Of a DNA stretch of 64,000 nucleotides, positions 37,290 through 45,887 are shown in pieces. How positions within the stretch are numbered: position 1 is the stretch's first letter; each line of letters starts with the position of its first letter. Under the pieces are notes generated by a model. That model did no database searches. It saw nothing but the letters and a program-made list of their open reading frames with translations, and was not told where the DNA came from. This stretch comes from Bacillus sp. FJAT-14578 (GTDB lineage: Bacteria > Bacillota > Bacilli > Bacillales > Bacillaceae_H): contig NZ_AYSE01000007.1 in the NCBI RefSeq assembly GCF_000504165.1, positions 186,001-250,000 on the forward strand, written 5' to 3'. Position numbers and translations under genes: made by a program.

Positions 37290-37307
37290 TATCTTGAAGT
37301 CGAGATA
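37290..37307 (+). promoter_or_regulatory. MhqR-box-like operator
   Basis: TATCTTGAAGTCGAGATA directly follows the -10 element. It closely matches the published B. subtilis MhqR operator type TATCTCGAATTCGAGATA, including both ATCT/AGAT ends. In this position a bound dimer would cover the start site, suggesting autorepression. Confidence 0.7.
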
Positions 37308-37445
37308 CATGGTTTTGGGCCTAGTAAAAGGGTTTTTTCTCGCTTCCTTCAAATGGAGATGCCGAAGTATAATAGAATAAAGGGGAGCTCCTCCCTGAAA
37401 GACTCCGCATTGGCCAAGTTTTCTTTAAAGGATGAGGAAAAGACA

Positions 37446-37910
37446 ATGAGTGAACAAATGACTAGAGAAGAATTAGATCAATCATTAAAGTTATTTATTG
37501 TGTTATCAAGAGCTCATCGCTCTATCAATGATCACGTTCATAAATTTATTCAGCAACACGACTTGAATCCGACTGAGTTTGCGGTACTTGAGCTGCTGTA
37601 TCACAAAGGCAGACAGCCGCTGCAGCAAATCGGAGGAAAAATCTTGCTCGCAAGCGGAAGCATCACGTATGTGATTGACAAGCTCGAGAAGAAAGAATTT
37701 CTGATACGTGTCGCATGCCCGAATGATCGTCGTGTGACATATGCTGAAATCACGCAAAACGGAAAAGACATGATTGAGAGCATGTTTCCGAGTCATGAAC
37801 AGCGCATTCACGAATTAATGTCTGTCCTGACAAATGATGAAAAAGCCGGATTAATCGATTTATTAAAAAAGCTGGGTCATTATGCAGATCAATACGTTCC
37901 TTCAAAATAA
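37446..37910 (+). CDS. mhqR: MarR-family repressor MhqR
   Basis: 154 residues from the ATG at 37446, which aligns with the start of B. subtilis MhqR. The winged helix reads NPTEFAVLELLYHKGRQPLQQIGGKILLASGSITYVIDKLEKKEFL, then the wing CPNDRRVTYAEITQNGK; the HKGxQPLQQIG block is nearly identical to MhqR. That protein represses catechol/2-methylhydroquinone and diazinon-inducible detoxification genes. Its target genes (azoR2, mhqED, mhqNOP types) are not in the window. It lies next to the KinD-like gene as in B. subtilis. Confidence 0.85.
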   Translation: MSEQMTREELDQSLKLFIVLSRAHRSINDHVHKFIQQHDLNPTEFAVLELLYHKGRQPLQQIGGKILLASGSITYVIDKLEKKEFLIRVACPNDRRVTYAEITQNGKDMIESMFPSHEQRIHELMSVLTNDEKAGLIDLLKKLGHYADQYVPSK

Positions 37911-37932
37911 AAGAGCCCAAAGGGCTCTTTTA
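37908..37932 (+). terminator. Terminator of mhqR
   Basis: AAAGAGCCC pairs with GGGCTCTTT, loop AAA, followed by TATTTT. Confidence 0.85.
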
Positions 37933-38002
37933 TTTTAGGAGTTCATTTTAAAAGCTTTAAATTATATAGTAAGGCAAATATAAATAAGAAAGAGGGAAAG
38001 CG

Positions 38003-39697
38003 ATGAAATTTCAAGACTATAAATATGAGCGCCCTGATCTTGCGGTGATGGAACAGCAAATCCAGGATGCCATCCAGCAATTTCGACAAGCTGCAAATGT
38101 AGAAGGACAGCATGAAGCAATTCGGAAGATTAATAACATACGGGCTGAATTCGATACAATGTACAACATATGCCATATTCGTCACACGGTAGATACGGAT
38201 GATGAGTTTTATCAACAAGAGCAAGATTTTATGGATGAAGCCGAACCTCATGTGCAAAGTTTTGTTAGCCGCTACTATGAAGCACTCGTTCAGTCACCGT
38301 TTCGCGCAGAGCTTGAACAAAAGTGGGGAACCCACCTTTTTGCACTGGCAGAAATGGAGTTAAAAACGTTTTCGCCTGAGATTGTGGAAGATTTGCAACA
38401 GGAAAATAAACTGGGATCTGAGTACACTAAGCTGGTCGCTTCGGCCAAAATTGCGTTTGAAGGGGAAGAGCGCACGTTAGCGCAGCTGGGCCCTTTTTTG
38501 GAGTCGAAGGATCGCGACACGCGAAAACGTGCAGCAGAAGCGAGAATCCGTTTTTTTAAGGAACATGAAGATCGATTTGATGACATTTTTGATAAGCTCG
38601 TGAAAGTTCGCACGGCTATGGCGGAAAAGCTTGGATTCAGCAATTTTGTGGAGTTGGGTTATGCACGGCTGGCACGCACGGATTATAATGCTGAAATGGT
38701 CAAGATGTATCGGGCGCAAATTCATGAGCATATCGTTCCGCTTGTCGTTCAATTAAAAGAACGCCAACGACAAAGAATTGGAGTGGACCAGCTTAAGCAT
38801 TATGACGACGGGTTCATGTTTGAAAGCGGCAATGCCGCTCCAAAAGGTGATGCAAATTGGATTATTGAAAATGGAAAGCAAATGTACGAAGAGCTGTCAC
38901 CAGAAACAAAAGAGTTTTTCCACTATATGCTTGACAAAGACTTGATGGATTTGACCGCAAAAAAAGGAAAGGCCAGTGGAGGATATTGTACATATATCGA
39001 AAAGTATGAATCACCCTTTATCTTTTCAAATTTCAATGGGACATCCGGGGATATCGATGTACTTACACATGAAGCAGGCCACGCTTTTCAAGTTTATTGC
39101 AGCCGTCATGTAGACGTTCCGGAATATGTATGGCCGACTTATGAAGCGGCAGAAATTCATTCGATGAGCATGGAGTTTTTTACGTGGCCATGGATGGAGA
39201 GTTTTTTTAAAGAGGATGCCGAGAAATATAAATTCAGCCATTTAAGTGATGCGGTTGTATTTTTACCATATGGGGTTTGTGTGGATGAATTTCAGCATTT
39301 TGTTTACGAGCATCCGCAAGCCTCCCCGCAAGAGAGGAAAGAAATGTGGCGTCGAATTGAACAAAAATACATACCTTACAAAGACTATGACGGAATTGAT
39401 TATTTAGAGAACGGCGGATTTTGGCATCGCCAAATCCATATCTTTACGGATCCATTTTATTACATTGATTATACATTAGCTCAGATGTGCGCTTTTCAGT
39501 TTTGGAAGCGTAATCGGGAAAACCATGAGGCAGCTTGGAACGATTATCTCCATCTTTGCCGGCAAGGCGGAACGAAGCCTTTCACAAAGCTTGTAAAAGA
39601 AGCGAATTTAATGTCGCCCTTTGAAATGGGATGTGTTCAATCTGTGATAGGTGAGATTGAATCGTATTTAAATAGTCTAGATGACCGCAATCTTTGA
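38003..39697 (+). CDS. Oligoendopeptidase F family (M3) metallopeptidase
   Basis: 564 residues, thermolysin-like gluzincin of the M3 family. The zinc site is HEAGHAFQVYCSRH near residue 357 with the downstream Glu in YEAAEIHSMSMEFF. It cleaves short peptides in the cytoplasm. The length matches the shorter M3B PepF-type group of Bacillus. ATG after AAGAGGGAAAG; monocistronic, followed by a hairpin of the R1 type. Confidence 0.92.
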   Translation: MKFQDYKYERPDLAVMEQQIQDAIQQFRQAANVEGQHEAIRKINNIRAEFDTMYNICHIRHTVDTDDEFYQQEQDFMDEAEPHVQSFVSRYYEALVQSPFRAELEQKWGTHLFALAEMELKTFSPEIVEDLQQENKLGSEYTKLVASAKIAFEGEERTLAQLGPFLESKDRDTRKRAAEARIRFFKEHEDRFDDIFDKLVKVRTAMAEKLGFSNFVELGYARLARTDYNAEMVKMYRAQIHEHIVPLVVQLKERQRQRIGVDQLKHYDDGFMFESGNAAPKGDANWIIENGKQMYEELSPETKEFFHYMLDKDLMDLTAKKGKASGGYCTYIEKYESPFIFSNFNGTSGDIDVLTHEAGHAFQVYCSRHVDVPEYVWPTYEAAEIHSMSMEFFTWPWMESFFKEDAEKYKFSHLSDAVVFLPYGVCVDEFQHFVYEHPQASPQERKEMWRRIEQKYIPYKDYDGIDYLENGGFWHRQIHIFTDPFYYIDYTLAQMCAFQFWKRNRENHEAAWNDYLHLCRQGGTKPFTKLVKEANLMSPFEMGCVQSVIGEIESYLNSLDDRNL

Positions 39698-39824
39698 ACT
39701 ATATGTACTCTATACATTGGGCCACCGACCTTTACATTTCTTGAGAATGGGGTATTCTTGCCTAACAAAATGAAGACTGACTAGAGAAACATCAAAACAT
39801 GCTTCCTAAATGGGTCTCCTGAAC

Positions 39825-39875
39825 AGGAACCGTCATGAGAAATCCGTTAAAATAAAGGATTCCTTGACGGTTCCT
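39825..39875 (+). terminator. R1-type hairpin after the M3 peptidase gene
   Basis: AGGAACCGTCA (39825-39835) pairs with TGACGGTTCCT (39865-39875), inner AATCC/GGATT, followed by TTCATTTTATT. Same layout as the second R1 hairpin. Confidence 0.7.
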
Positions 39876-39891
39876 TTCATTTTATTCCGCA

Positions 39892-39967
39892 TTAACGGGC
39901 AGTAGACAGCCGCTTTAAAACTTGGTGTAATCGCAACCGTTTAAGCGGGAAATCACTTGCCGGTTAA
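39892..39967 (+). ncRNA. Candidate structured element of unknown function
   Basis: TTAACGGGCA (39892-39901) pairs with TGCCGGTTAA (39958-39967) at nine of ten positions. Inside it CCGCTT-AAA (39910-39919) pairs with TTTAAGCGG (39940-39948), leaving a terminal loop with CTTGGTGTAATCGCAACC. This nested stem with internal bulges looks like a folded RNA or a transposon-end-like DNA hairpin. It lies about 260 bp before the TAXI gene. No known riboswitch consensus was recognised. Confidence 0.35.
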
Positions 39968-39989
39968 AGCCTGATAAATCAACTAAACT

Positions 39990-40018
39990 ATCCGTGGCGG
40001 GAAGGTCTTTTCACGGAT
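39990..40018 (+). other. Short hairpin upstream of the TAXI gene
   Basis: ATCCGTG and CACGGAT enclose a 15-bp loop; a GGAGGATTCCTTTTT run follows. It could be a weak terminator. Nothing else is recognised between it and the TAXI start apart from AT-rich, promoter-like DNA. Confidence 0.35.
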
Positions 40019-40225
40019 GGAGGATTCCTTTTTAATTACATTTCCTGTAAGGATATATTACACTGATAATGTAAACATTAACCAAAAATGGTTGACAGTG
40101 GTTATTGGATAATAATAGAATTTTACTGTATAGCAACTTTCTAGAGGCTTATGGACAATATTATGAACTATTGTCATAAGATAAAATTACAGAAAATTTT
40201 AAATTTAAAGAGGAGGGGTATGATT

Positions 40226-41203
40226 ATGACGAAGAGAAAATTTCTAGGTTCATTTGTGCTTATGCTATGTTTAATGATGATTCTGGCAGCATGCGGCGGC
40301 GGGGAAACCGCTACAAACGGCAGCGGCGGTGGAAAAAAGCAGCTTAGTATTGTAACAGGAGGGACAGGCGGTACATATTATCCGCTTGGCGGAGCAATGG
40401 CAGACATTCTTTCAGACAATACTGATGCTTCTGTAACAGCTCAAGCGTCCGGTGCGTCTGCTGAAAACATGCAAACATTAAGTACTGGCGATGCAGACAT
40501 CGCTTTTACCCAAACAGACATTGCAAGCTATGCATCAGAAGGAAAAATGATGTTTGACGGTAAACCGATTACCAATATTAAAGCGATTGGTACGCTTTAT
40601 CCGGAAACCATTCAAATTGTGGCTTTAAAGGAGTCAGGAATCCAGTCAGTAGAAGATTTAAAAGGTAAAACAGTATCTGTCGGGGCTCCTGGAAGCGGAA
40701 CTTATGCAAATGCGGAGCAAATCCTTGAAATCCATGGTATGAAAGTAGAGGATGTTAAGGCGCAAAACCTATCATTCGATGAGTCGACAGAAGGAATCCA
40801 AGATGGAACGATTGATGCAGCGTTCATTACAGCCGGTACACCGACTGGGGCAGTTGAAAGCTTATCAGCAACAAAAGAGGTTTCGATTATTCCAATCGCT
40901 GATGATAAAATTCAAGCTTTAATTGATAAATATCCATACTACGTTAAAGATGTGGTTCCATCCGGAACTTATAAACTTCCGTCAGACGTCCATACAGTAG
41001 CTGTACAAGCGATGCTTGCCGTTACAGAGGATTTAGACGAAGAATTAGTATATAACATTACAAAAGCAATCTTTGAAAATACCGATAAAATCACACATGC
41101 AAAAGGTCAATTGATTAAAGCAGAAAATGCGGTGGAAGGAGCAGGCATCCCATTCCATCCAGGTGCAGAAAAGTACTTTAAAGAAAAAGGTCTTTTAAAA
41201 TAA
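40226..41203 (+). CDS. TAXI-family TRAP transporter solute-binding lipoprotein
   Basis: 325 residues. Lipobox ILAAC follows a signal peptide; the mature start GGGETATNGSGGG is a flexible linker. VTGGTGGTYYPLGGAMADIL and KGKTVSVGAPGSGTYANAEQILE are the TAXI (TRAP-associated extracytoplasmic immunogenic protein) signatures. It delivers a ligand, in known cases glutamate/2-oxoglutarate or other acids, to the fused TRAP permease two genes downstream. Of two Met codons the one at 40226 has proper spacing to AGAGGAGG. Confidence 0.88.
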   Translation: MTKRKFLGSFVLMLCLMMILAACGGGETATNGSGGGKKQLSIVTGGTGGTYYPLGGAMADILSDNTDASVTAQASGASAENMQTLSTGDADIAFTQTDIASYASEGKMMFDGKPITNIKAIGTLYPETIQIVALKESGIQSVEDLKGKTVSVGAPGSGTYANAEQILEIHGMKVEDVKAQNLSFDESTEGIQDGTIDAAFITAGTPTGAVESLSATKEVSIIPIADDKIQALIDKYPYYVKDVVPSGTYKLPSDVHTVAVQAMLAVTEDLDEELVYNITKAIFENTDKITHAKGQLIKAENAVEGAGIPFHPGAEKYFKEKGLLK

Positions 41204-41234
41204 TAGGTGAACTACAGTAAAGAACAGATGAAAA

Positions 41235-41279
41235 GAGGGTGTCCCGAAAGTGTGAAAAAGTGCTTTTGGGGCACCCTCC
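41235..41279 (+). repeat. R1-type hairpin between TAXI and DUF1850 genes
   Basis: AGGGTGTCCCGAAAG pairs with CTTTTGGGGCACCCT (wobbles allowed), loop TGTGAAAAAGTG. Followed by CGTC...GACG pairing (around 41290-41325) and by a GGAACTTATGAAACAGCTC tail like other R1 copies. It may lower read-through into the permease. Confidence 0.6.
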
Positions 41280-41427
41280 TGACAATAATCGTCTTAAGAA
41301 ATCCAATAAAACCAAGAGTGCACATGACGATTTTCAGCAGCAAAAATAGGCATGAAAACCGTTTTTGGAACTTATGAAACAGCTCAGTATAATCTCTTTG
41401 TACCGATCAGGATTTGAGAGGCCGAAA

Positions 41428-41931
41428 ATGAAAAAAGCTATTATTCTTTTTCTTATGATTGTCATAATTGGACTGCCTTTTATCCCGCTCCAATATGCCC
41501 TTGTGTTTGAATATGAAAATACAGGAAAGCTTTTAGCTTATATGAAAATGGATCAGGGTAGGGACTTTCAAATAAAATACACGCATTCCATTCATTTATC
41601 TGATGTTTTGGAAACTTATGAGATTGACAGAAAGGGTATTGTTACACAAAAACAGTTAGAATATGAGGATTTTGCCATTGGAATGCCATCGGATGCGCAG
41701 GGAAACGAAAAATTCATTGAAAAGGATGGCCGCTACATCATCGCGGACATGAACCGCACTTTTGAGTATGTTGATTTGCGCATTGGACAAATAGTGGCAA
41801 ATCATACCCTGCTTTATAAAAAAAAAGAGATTCCTTTTTCATCTTTTATAAAAGAAGGAACCTGGATCCGAATCGATTATCGCCGCATCAGCCTATGGGA
41901 GGTTTTGAAAGGAGTGAGTGTGTTTGAGTAA
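41428..41931 (+). CDS. DUF1850 family protein of a TRAP transporter locus
   Basis: 167 residues. One N-terminal membrane helix (AIILFLMIVIIGLPFIPL), then a beta-rich outer domain with IKYTHSIHLSDVLETYEID, the block by which DUF1850 is known. Genes of this family stand next to TAXI-TRAP permeases; a helper or periplasmic-side subunit role is inferred from that. Its end overlaps the permease start by eight bases. The ATG at 41428 follows a GAGAGG site. Confidence 0.75.
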   Translation: MKKAIILFLMIVIIGLPFIPLQYALVFEYENTGKLLAYMKMDQGRDFQIKYTHSIHLSDVLETYEIDRKGIVTQKQLEYEDFAIGMPSDAQGNEKFIEKDGRYIIADMNRTFEYVDLRIGQIVANHTLLYKKKEIPFSSFIKEGTWIRIDYRRISLWEVLKGVSVFE

Positions 41932-43894
41932 AGAGGAAATAAAATATGAAGCATTAACACAAGAGCAACAGGAAGAGCTGATGGCAAAGTATGACCCGGA
42001 GGCAAATACAAGAAAGCTTACAGGTGCACTAAAGTGGATTGCTTACGGAGGACTTTTAGCTTTTTCATTATTCCAATTGTATACGGCTATTTTTGGTGTA
42101 TTTACTGCACAAATTCAGCGCTCCATCCATTTAGGATTTGCCCTCGCATTAATTTTTTTGCTTTTTCCGGCTTCTAGAAAAAGGAAAAAAAGCAAGTTTC
42201 AAATTACTTGGTATGATGCTGTTTTTTCTCTTTTAGGATTAGTTGTAGGTTCGTATTGGCCGCTGTTTATAGATGATTTAGTAAACAGGGTTGGTCAAGT
42301 GACATCATTGGATTTTATGGTTGGTATATTAGCCATGGTCTTAATTTTAGAAGCAACAAGACGCGTTGTTGGGCTGCCTATTACGATTATCGTCATCGTG
42401 TTCCTGTTATACGCTTTATACGGACCATATATGCCTGGTTTTTTGGCACACCGGGGCTTAAGTATCGAGCGGCTTGTACAAACCATGTTCTTTACAACGG
42501 AAGGGATTTTAGGAACGCCGCTTGGTGTATCGGCCACGTATATTTTCTTGTTTCTGATCTTTGGCTCCTTTCTGATCAAAACGGGGGTTGGGAACTATTT
42601 CAATGATTTATCTATTTTTATTGCAGGCCGCCGTATTGGGGGACCCGCGAAAGTAGCCATTTTCTCAAGTGCTCTGCAAGGGACAATTAGCGGAAGTTCC
42701 GTTGCCAACGTAGTCACATCGGGAGCATTTACCATTCCGATGATGAAACGGCTTGGATACAGCAAGGAGTTTGCGGGAGCAGTTGAAGCTTCATCTTCAA
42801 CAGGCGGACAAATTATGCCGCCAATTATGGGAGCAGCTGCCTTTTTGATGGTGGAGTTTATTGGCGGTGGTATTTCATATTGGGATATTGCCAAGGCTGC
42901 AGCTATTCCTGCCATTCTTTATTTTGCAGGGATTTGGATTATGACCCACTTCGAAGCAAAGCGCATTGGGCTAAGGGGACTAACAAAAGAAGAAATTCCA
43001 AGTAAAAAAGAAATCTTTAAAAATATTTATTTGTTAGTTCCGATTGTAGCGGTTGTTGTGTTATTAATGTCAGGGATGAGTGTTACACGTTCGGCTCTGA
43101 TTTCAATTGTGATTACGATTGTAGGAAGTGCCATTCGGAAGGAGACTCGGATTAGTGTTCGGGACTTCTTTGATGCTTTAGTAGATGGCGCAAGAACGGC
43201 ACTTGGTGTAGCCGCGGCTACTGCAGCTGCTGGAATGATTGTGGGTGTTGTCACGAAAACGGGATTAGGTTTAAAGCTGGCAAACGGCTTGATAGACTTG
43301 GCTGGCGGGTCTATGATTTTAACATTGTTTTTTACAATGGTAGCTGCTTTAATCTTAGGGATGGGTTCGCCTACAACAGCCAACTATGTTATCACATCGA
43401 CCATTGCGGCACCGGCACTTATTTTGCTTGGGGCACCGGCGCTTTCGGCACATTTGTTCGTATTCTATTTCGGTATCATTGCTGATATTACACCGCCGGT
43501 TGCCTTAGCCGCCTTTGCTGCATCCGGTGTGTCGGGAGGAGAACCGATCAAAACCGGAATTCTTTCATCTAAACTGGCCATTGCCGCATTTATTATCCCA
43601 TACATCTTTGTGCTGTCGCCAGAAATGCTTATGATAGACACAACGTGGTACAGGTTAGTTTGGGTAGTGATTACATCCTTCATAGGTATGATTGCGGTTG
43701 GAGCAGCGATGGTCGGATACTGGTATCGCCCGCTTGCAATGATTGAACGTTTATTGGCAGTTGCTGCAGGGATTATGCTGATTATTCCGGAAGGCATTAC
43801 CGATATGATTGGTTTAGGTCTATTTGCAGCTTTACTCGTTGTGCAAATGATGTCTACGAAAAATAAAGACCAGTCATCAACAAGTGCTCTTTAG
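41924..43894 (+). CDS. Fused TRAP transporter permease (4TM/12TM)
   Basis: 656 residues with about 18 hydrophobic helices: a small DctQ-like half (four helices, about residues 30-200) fused to a large DctM-like half. Motifs include SALQGTISGSSVANVVTSGAFTIP, EASSSTGGQIMPPIMGAAAFLM and MGSPTTANYVITSTIAAPAL, and FYFGIIADITPPVALAAFAASG near the end. Imports an organic acid using an ion gradient, fed by the TAXI protein. The TTG at 41924 has the best ribosome-site spacing (GGAG, nine bases). Confidence 0.9.
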   Translation: MSKEEIKYEALTQEQQEELMAKYDPEANTRKLTGALKWIAYGGLLAFSLFQLYTAIFGVFTAQIQRSIHLGFALALIFLLFPASRKRKKSKFQITWYDAVFSLLGLVVGSYWPLFIDDLVNRVGQVTSLDFMVGILAMVLILEATRRVVGLPITIIVIVFLLYALYGPYMPGFLAHRGLSIERLVQTMFFTTEGILGTPLGVSATYIFLFLIFGSFLIKTGVGNYFNDLSIFIAGRRIGGPAKVAIFSSALQGTISGSSVANVVTSGAFTIPMMKRLGYSKEFAGAVEASSSTGGQIMPPIMGAAAFLMVEFIGGGISYWDIAKAAAIPAILYFAGIWIMTHFEAKRIGLRGLTKEEIPSKKEIFKNIYLLVPIVAVVVLLMSGMSVTRSALISIVITIVGSAIRKETRISVRDFFDALVDGARTALGVAAATAAAGMIVGVVTKTGLGLKLANGLIDLAGGSMILTLFFTMVAALILGMGSPTTANYVITSTIAAPALILLGAPALSAHLFVFYFGIIADITPPVALAAFAASGVSGGEPIKTGILSSKLAIAAFIIPYIFVLSPEMLMIDTTWYRLVWVVITSFIGMIAVGAAMVGYWYRPLAMIERLLAVAAGIMLIIPEGITDMIGLGLFAALLVVQMMSTKNKDQSSTSAL

Positions 43895-43899
43895 CATAG

Positions 43900-43936
43900 A
43901 AAAACTCTCGTCTGACGGACGAGAGTTTTTCTATTA
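43900..43936 (+). terminator. Terminator of the TRAP operon
   Basis: GAAAAACTCTCGTC pairs with GACGAGAGTTTTTC across a short TGACG loop, followed by TATT. Confidence 0.9.
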
Positions 43937-43988
43937 AAAGAAAGCATAACTTTTTGACCAGAGGCTTGCACTTTTCTTGGTAGAAAAC

Positions 43989-44017
43989 TTGACATTCATA
44001 ACTTCCATACCATAAAA
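43989..44017 (+). promoter_or_regulatory. Putative promoter of the winged-helix regulator
   Basis: TTGACA (43989-43994) with a 17-bp spacer to ATAAAA (44012-44017). The following palindrome overlaps the -10. Confidence 0.5.
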
Positions 44018-44043
44018 TTATTATCAATATTGATAATAATTTT
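44014..44043. promoter_or_regulatory. 30-bp perfect palindrome, candidate operator
   Basis: Positions 44014-44028 are the exact reverse complement of 44029-44043. The core is TTATCAATATTGATAA. It overlaps the -10 of the gene at 44084, a repressor-type position. Sequence bias (A/T only except four positions) makes some chance contribution possible, but 15 consecutive pairs is far more than expected. Confidence 0.65.
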
Positions 44044-44083
44044 GTTAATCATTTTTTACATACCTATATTTGAGGTGTTTGCC

Positions 44084-44626
44084 ATGAAAGATTCAAAAGC
44101 AGATTTAATTTTACATCCAGTCCGCATTCGAATTATTCAGACGTTAGCTGGAAAAGAAAGGCTGACTGCCCAGCAAATGAGCGAAGCGCTGCCAGATGTT
44201 CCACAAGCTTCGTTGTATCGTCACATAAAAAAGCTGGCGGACGCGGGATTTATCATCGTCGTCAATCAAACCCCTATTCGGGGAACGGTAGAAAAAACAT
44301 ATGCATTGGCAGAAAATAAGGAACAAATCACACCGGAAGAGTTGCGAAATATGACAAAAGAGCAGCATATGGATTATTTTTTACGCTTCATGGCTGCTGT
44401 AATGGGTGACTTTGAAAGATATGTAAGCCAAAAAGGCTTTGACTTTGAAAAAGACGGAGCAGGATATCGCCAGGTCACGCTTTTTTTATCGGATGAAGAA
44501 TTCATGGAGTTTGTGCAAAAGATGAGGAACATCATCATGGAAGTTCTTCCAAATGTCCCATCGAAAGAGCGGCGTGCCCGGACACTTACATCTATTTTGA
44601 CTAGCGAAGTGAAGCGAGAAGATTAA
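44084..44626 (+). CDS. Winged-helix transcriptional regulator (ArsR-like HTH)
   Basis: 180 residues. N-terminal winged helix: LILHPVRIRIIQTLAGKERLTAQQMSEALPDVPQASLYRHIKKLADAGFI (about residues 7-56) with a wing of the GTVEKTYAL kind; the C-terminal half is helical and unassigned. This architecture is common in Bacillus regulators of multidrug or metabolic transporters. ATG at 44084 after GAGGTG. A palindrome sits on its promoter, so autoregulation is likely. The adjacent TRAP operon is a possible second target, but lacks the palindrome. Confidence 0.75.
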   Translation: MKDSKADLILHPVRIRIIQTLAGKERLTAQQMSEALPDVPQASLYRHIKKLADAGFIIVVNQTPIRGTVEKTYALAENKEQITPEELRNMTKEQHMDYFLRFMAAVMGDFERYVSQKGFDFEKDGAGYRQVTLFLSDEEFMEFVQKMRNIIMEVLPNVPSKERRARTLTSILTSEVKRED

Positions 44627-44655
44627 AAAAGAAACTCGCTTCACTTTTTGATATT
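44606..44655 (+). terminator. Terminator of the winged-helix gene
   Basis: AAGTGAAGCGAG pairs with CTCGCTTCACTT, followed by TTTTGATATT; it overlaps the final codons. Confidence 0.8.
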
Positions 44656-44754
44656 CAAGCGGATTCCTAAAGGGCGTTGTTCCATTAGCGAATATGAACT
44701 GTGATCATTAGAATTCAAGCTTTTTGATTAGGCTATGTTTAACAGAACTTATAA

Positions 44755-44898
44755 TTAATATCCTCTCAGCATGTAAACGAGCAGTTGGCTTAAATGGATA
44801 GCATGGCGTTTTTGATTTTCATATATTCCTTCGTATTTGTTTTCCTTACATGTTCTATATTCCAATTTATAAATCATATCTGCCTCATAGTCATTCAT
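44755..44898 (-). CDS. Possible small protein, 47 residues
   Basis: MNDYEADMIYKLEYRTCKEN followed by a short charged helix and QLLVYMLRGY. The ATG at 44898 lies six bases after ACGGAG. Not recognised and no paralogue visible. The region 44660-45280 otherwise has no gene, so this frame would explain part of the gap. Evidence is only frame, start and ribosome site. Confidence 0.4.
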   Translation of the reverse strand: MNDYEADMIYKLEYRTCKENKYEGIYENQKRHAIHLSQLLVYMLRGY

Positions 44899-45287
44899 GA
44901 ACATCTCCGTTCACGCTCCCATCAACTTTGTTATTCTATAAGTTAAGTATAATTAGAAAATATTTCTTGTTCATGAGAAGAGAGAGGGAAGAAGGGGTAC
45001 AGATTTTGCATGAAAAAATTTCCTTCTAAAGTCTGAGTAACTTAATGAAAGGAAAGCGTGGAGAGAGAATCGATTATCGTTTTCGTACTCTTGCTGGCAG
45101 AATACGCAAACAATTACATGGAAATCAGGAAATATATAGGAAATATTAAAACATAAAGGCAGTGTAAAGCTTATGTTATAAAAAGGTAAAAAACCCCTTT
45201 TAATGATAGACATCTCATATAATCAAATCAGAGCCGTAGAGGAATGTGAAACGGCTAAATACATGGAGTGAATTGAAAGGGGAACAG

Positions 45288-45461
45288 ATGATGAACAAAG
45301 GTTTAATGCTCAAACTATTCGGTTCTTTACTTGCAATTTTCTTACTTACAGCTTGCGGTCAAGATGCAGAGCAGCAAGATGAAACAAATCCAGAAGAACA
45401 ACAAGAAGAAACAACAGAAGAAACAACAGAAGAAGAGGCTGAAGAATCAACAGAGCAGTAA
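45288..45461 (+). CDS. Small acidic lipoprotein
   Basis: 57 residues. Signal peptide MMNKGLMLKLFGSLLAIFLL with lipobox LTAC, then a mature part of about 35 residues made almost only of Glu, Gln, Thr and Asp (EEQQEETTEETTEEE). A membrane-anchored, very acidic tail of unknown function; such short lipoproteins are common in Bacillaceae. Ribosome site AAAGGGGAACAG. No partner gene close by. Confidence 0.6.
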   Translation: MMNKGLMLKLFGSLLAIFLLTACGQDAEQQDETNPEEQQEETTEETTEEEAEESTEQ

Positions 45462-45607
45462 ACATTATTATCTACTCCTGAGATGGTCATAATGAAGAAT
45501 GCATAGATAGGAAGAGGCTGTCGTACGTCTCCCAAATATGATTTTTTGCGGTAAGGGTTCAACACTGAATGTTTTGATTACACTAGGTTTTTGTGAGAAA
45601 TCCTTTC

Positions 45608-45663
45608 AAGAGGATAAATCAAAAGATATGTTTTTCACATCTTTTGATTTATCCTCTTTTTTA
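45608..45663. terminator. 20-bp perfect hairpin terminator
   Basis: Positions 45608-45627 pair exactly with 45639-45658, followed by TTTTTTAT on the plus strand. It ends the lipoprotein message, about 150 bp downstream of its stop. Confidence 0.8.
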
Positions 45664-45707
45664 TATTGTCTGCCTTTTTGAACCATACTATATCAGAGGT
45701 GAAGAAC

Positions 45708-45851
45708 ATGTATAGATTGCTGTCTCATAATGATTTGGACGGGGTTGGCTGCGGCATACTTGCAAAGCTGGCTTTTGACAAGCAAGTGAGGGTTCGCTAT
45801 AACTCTATCTCGGGCCTTAATCATGAAGTAGAATGGTTTCTTGAAAGATGA
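45708..45851 (+). pseudogene. N-terminal remnant of an NrnB-type DHH oligoribonuclease
   Basis: 47 residues starting MYRLLSHNDLDGVGCGILAK, then RVRYNSISGLNHEVEWFLE, ending in TGA. This is the first segment of the DHH-family NrnB (YngD) proteins, normally near 400 residues; the SHNDLDGVGCG motif I is intact but all later motifs are missing. An intact AGAGGTGAAG ribosome site remains. Thirty-seven bases after the stop an R1 repeat begins. A deletion or repeat-linked rearrangement probably removed the rest. Confidence 0.65.
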
Positions 45852-45887
45852 GATTTTTGTCCAATATCTAATGGATTACATGAGAAA

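Noticed and set aside
44971..45213. 80-codon minus-strand frame in the gap before the small lipoprotein
   Set aside because: Aromatic-rich random-looking translation, no ribosome site, and antisense to leader DNA.
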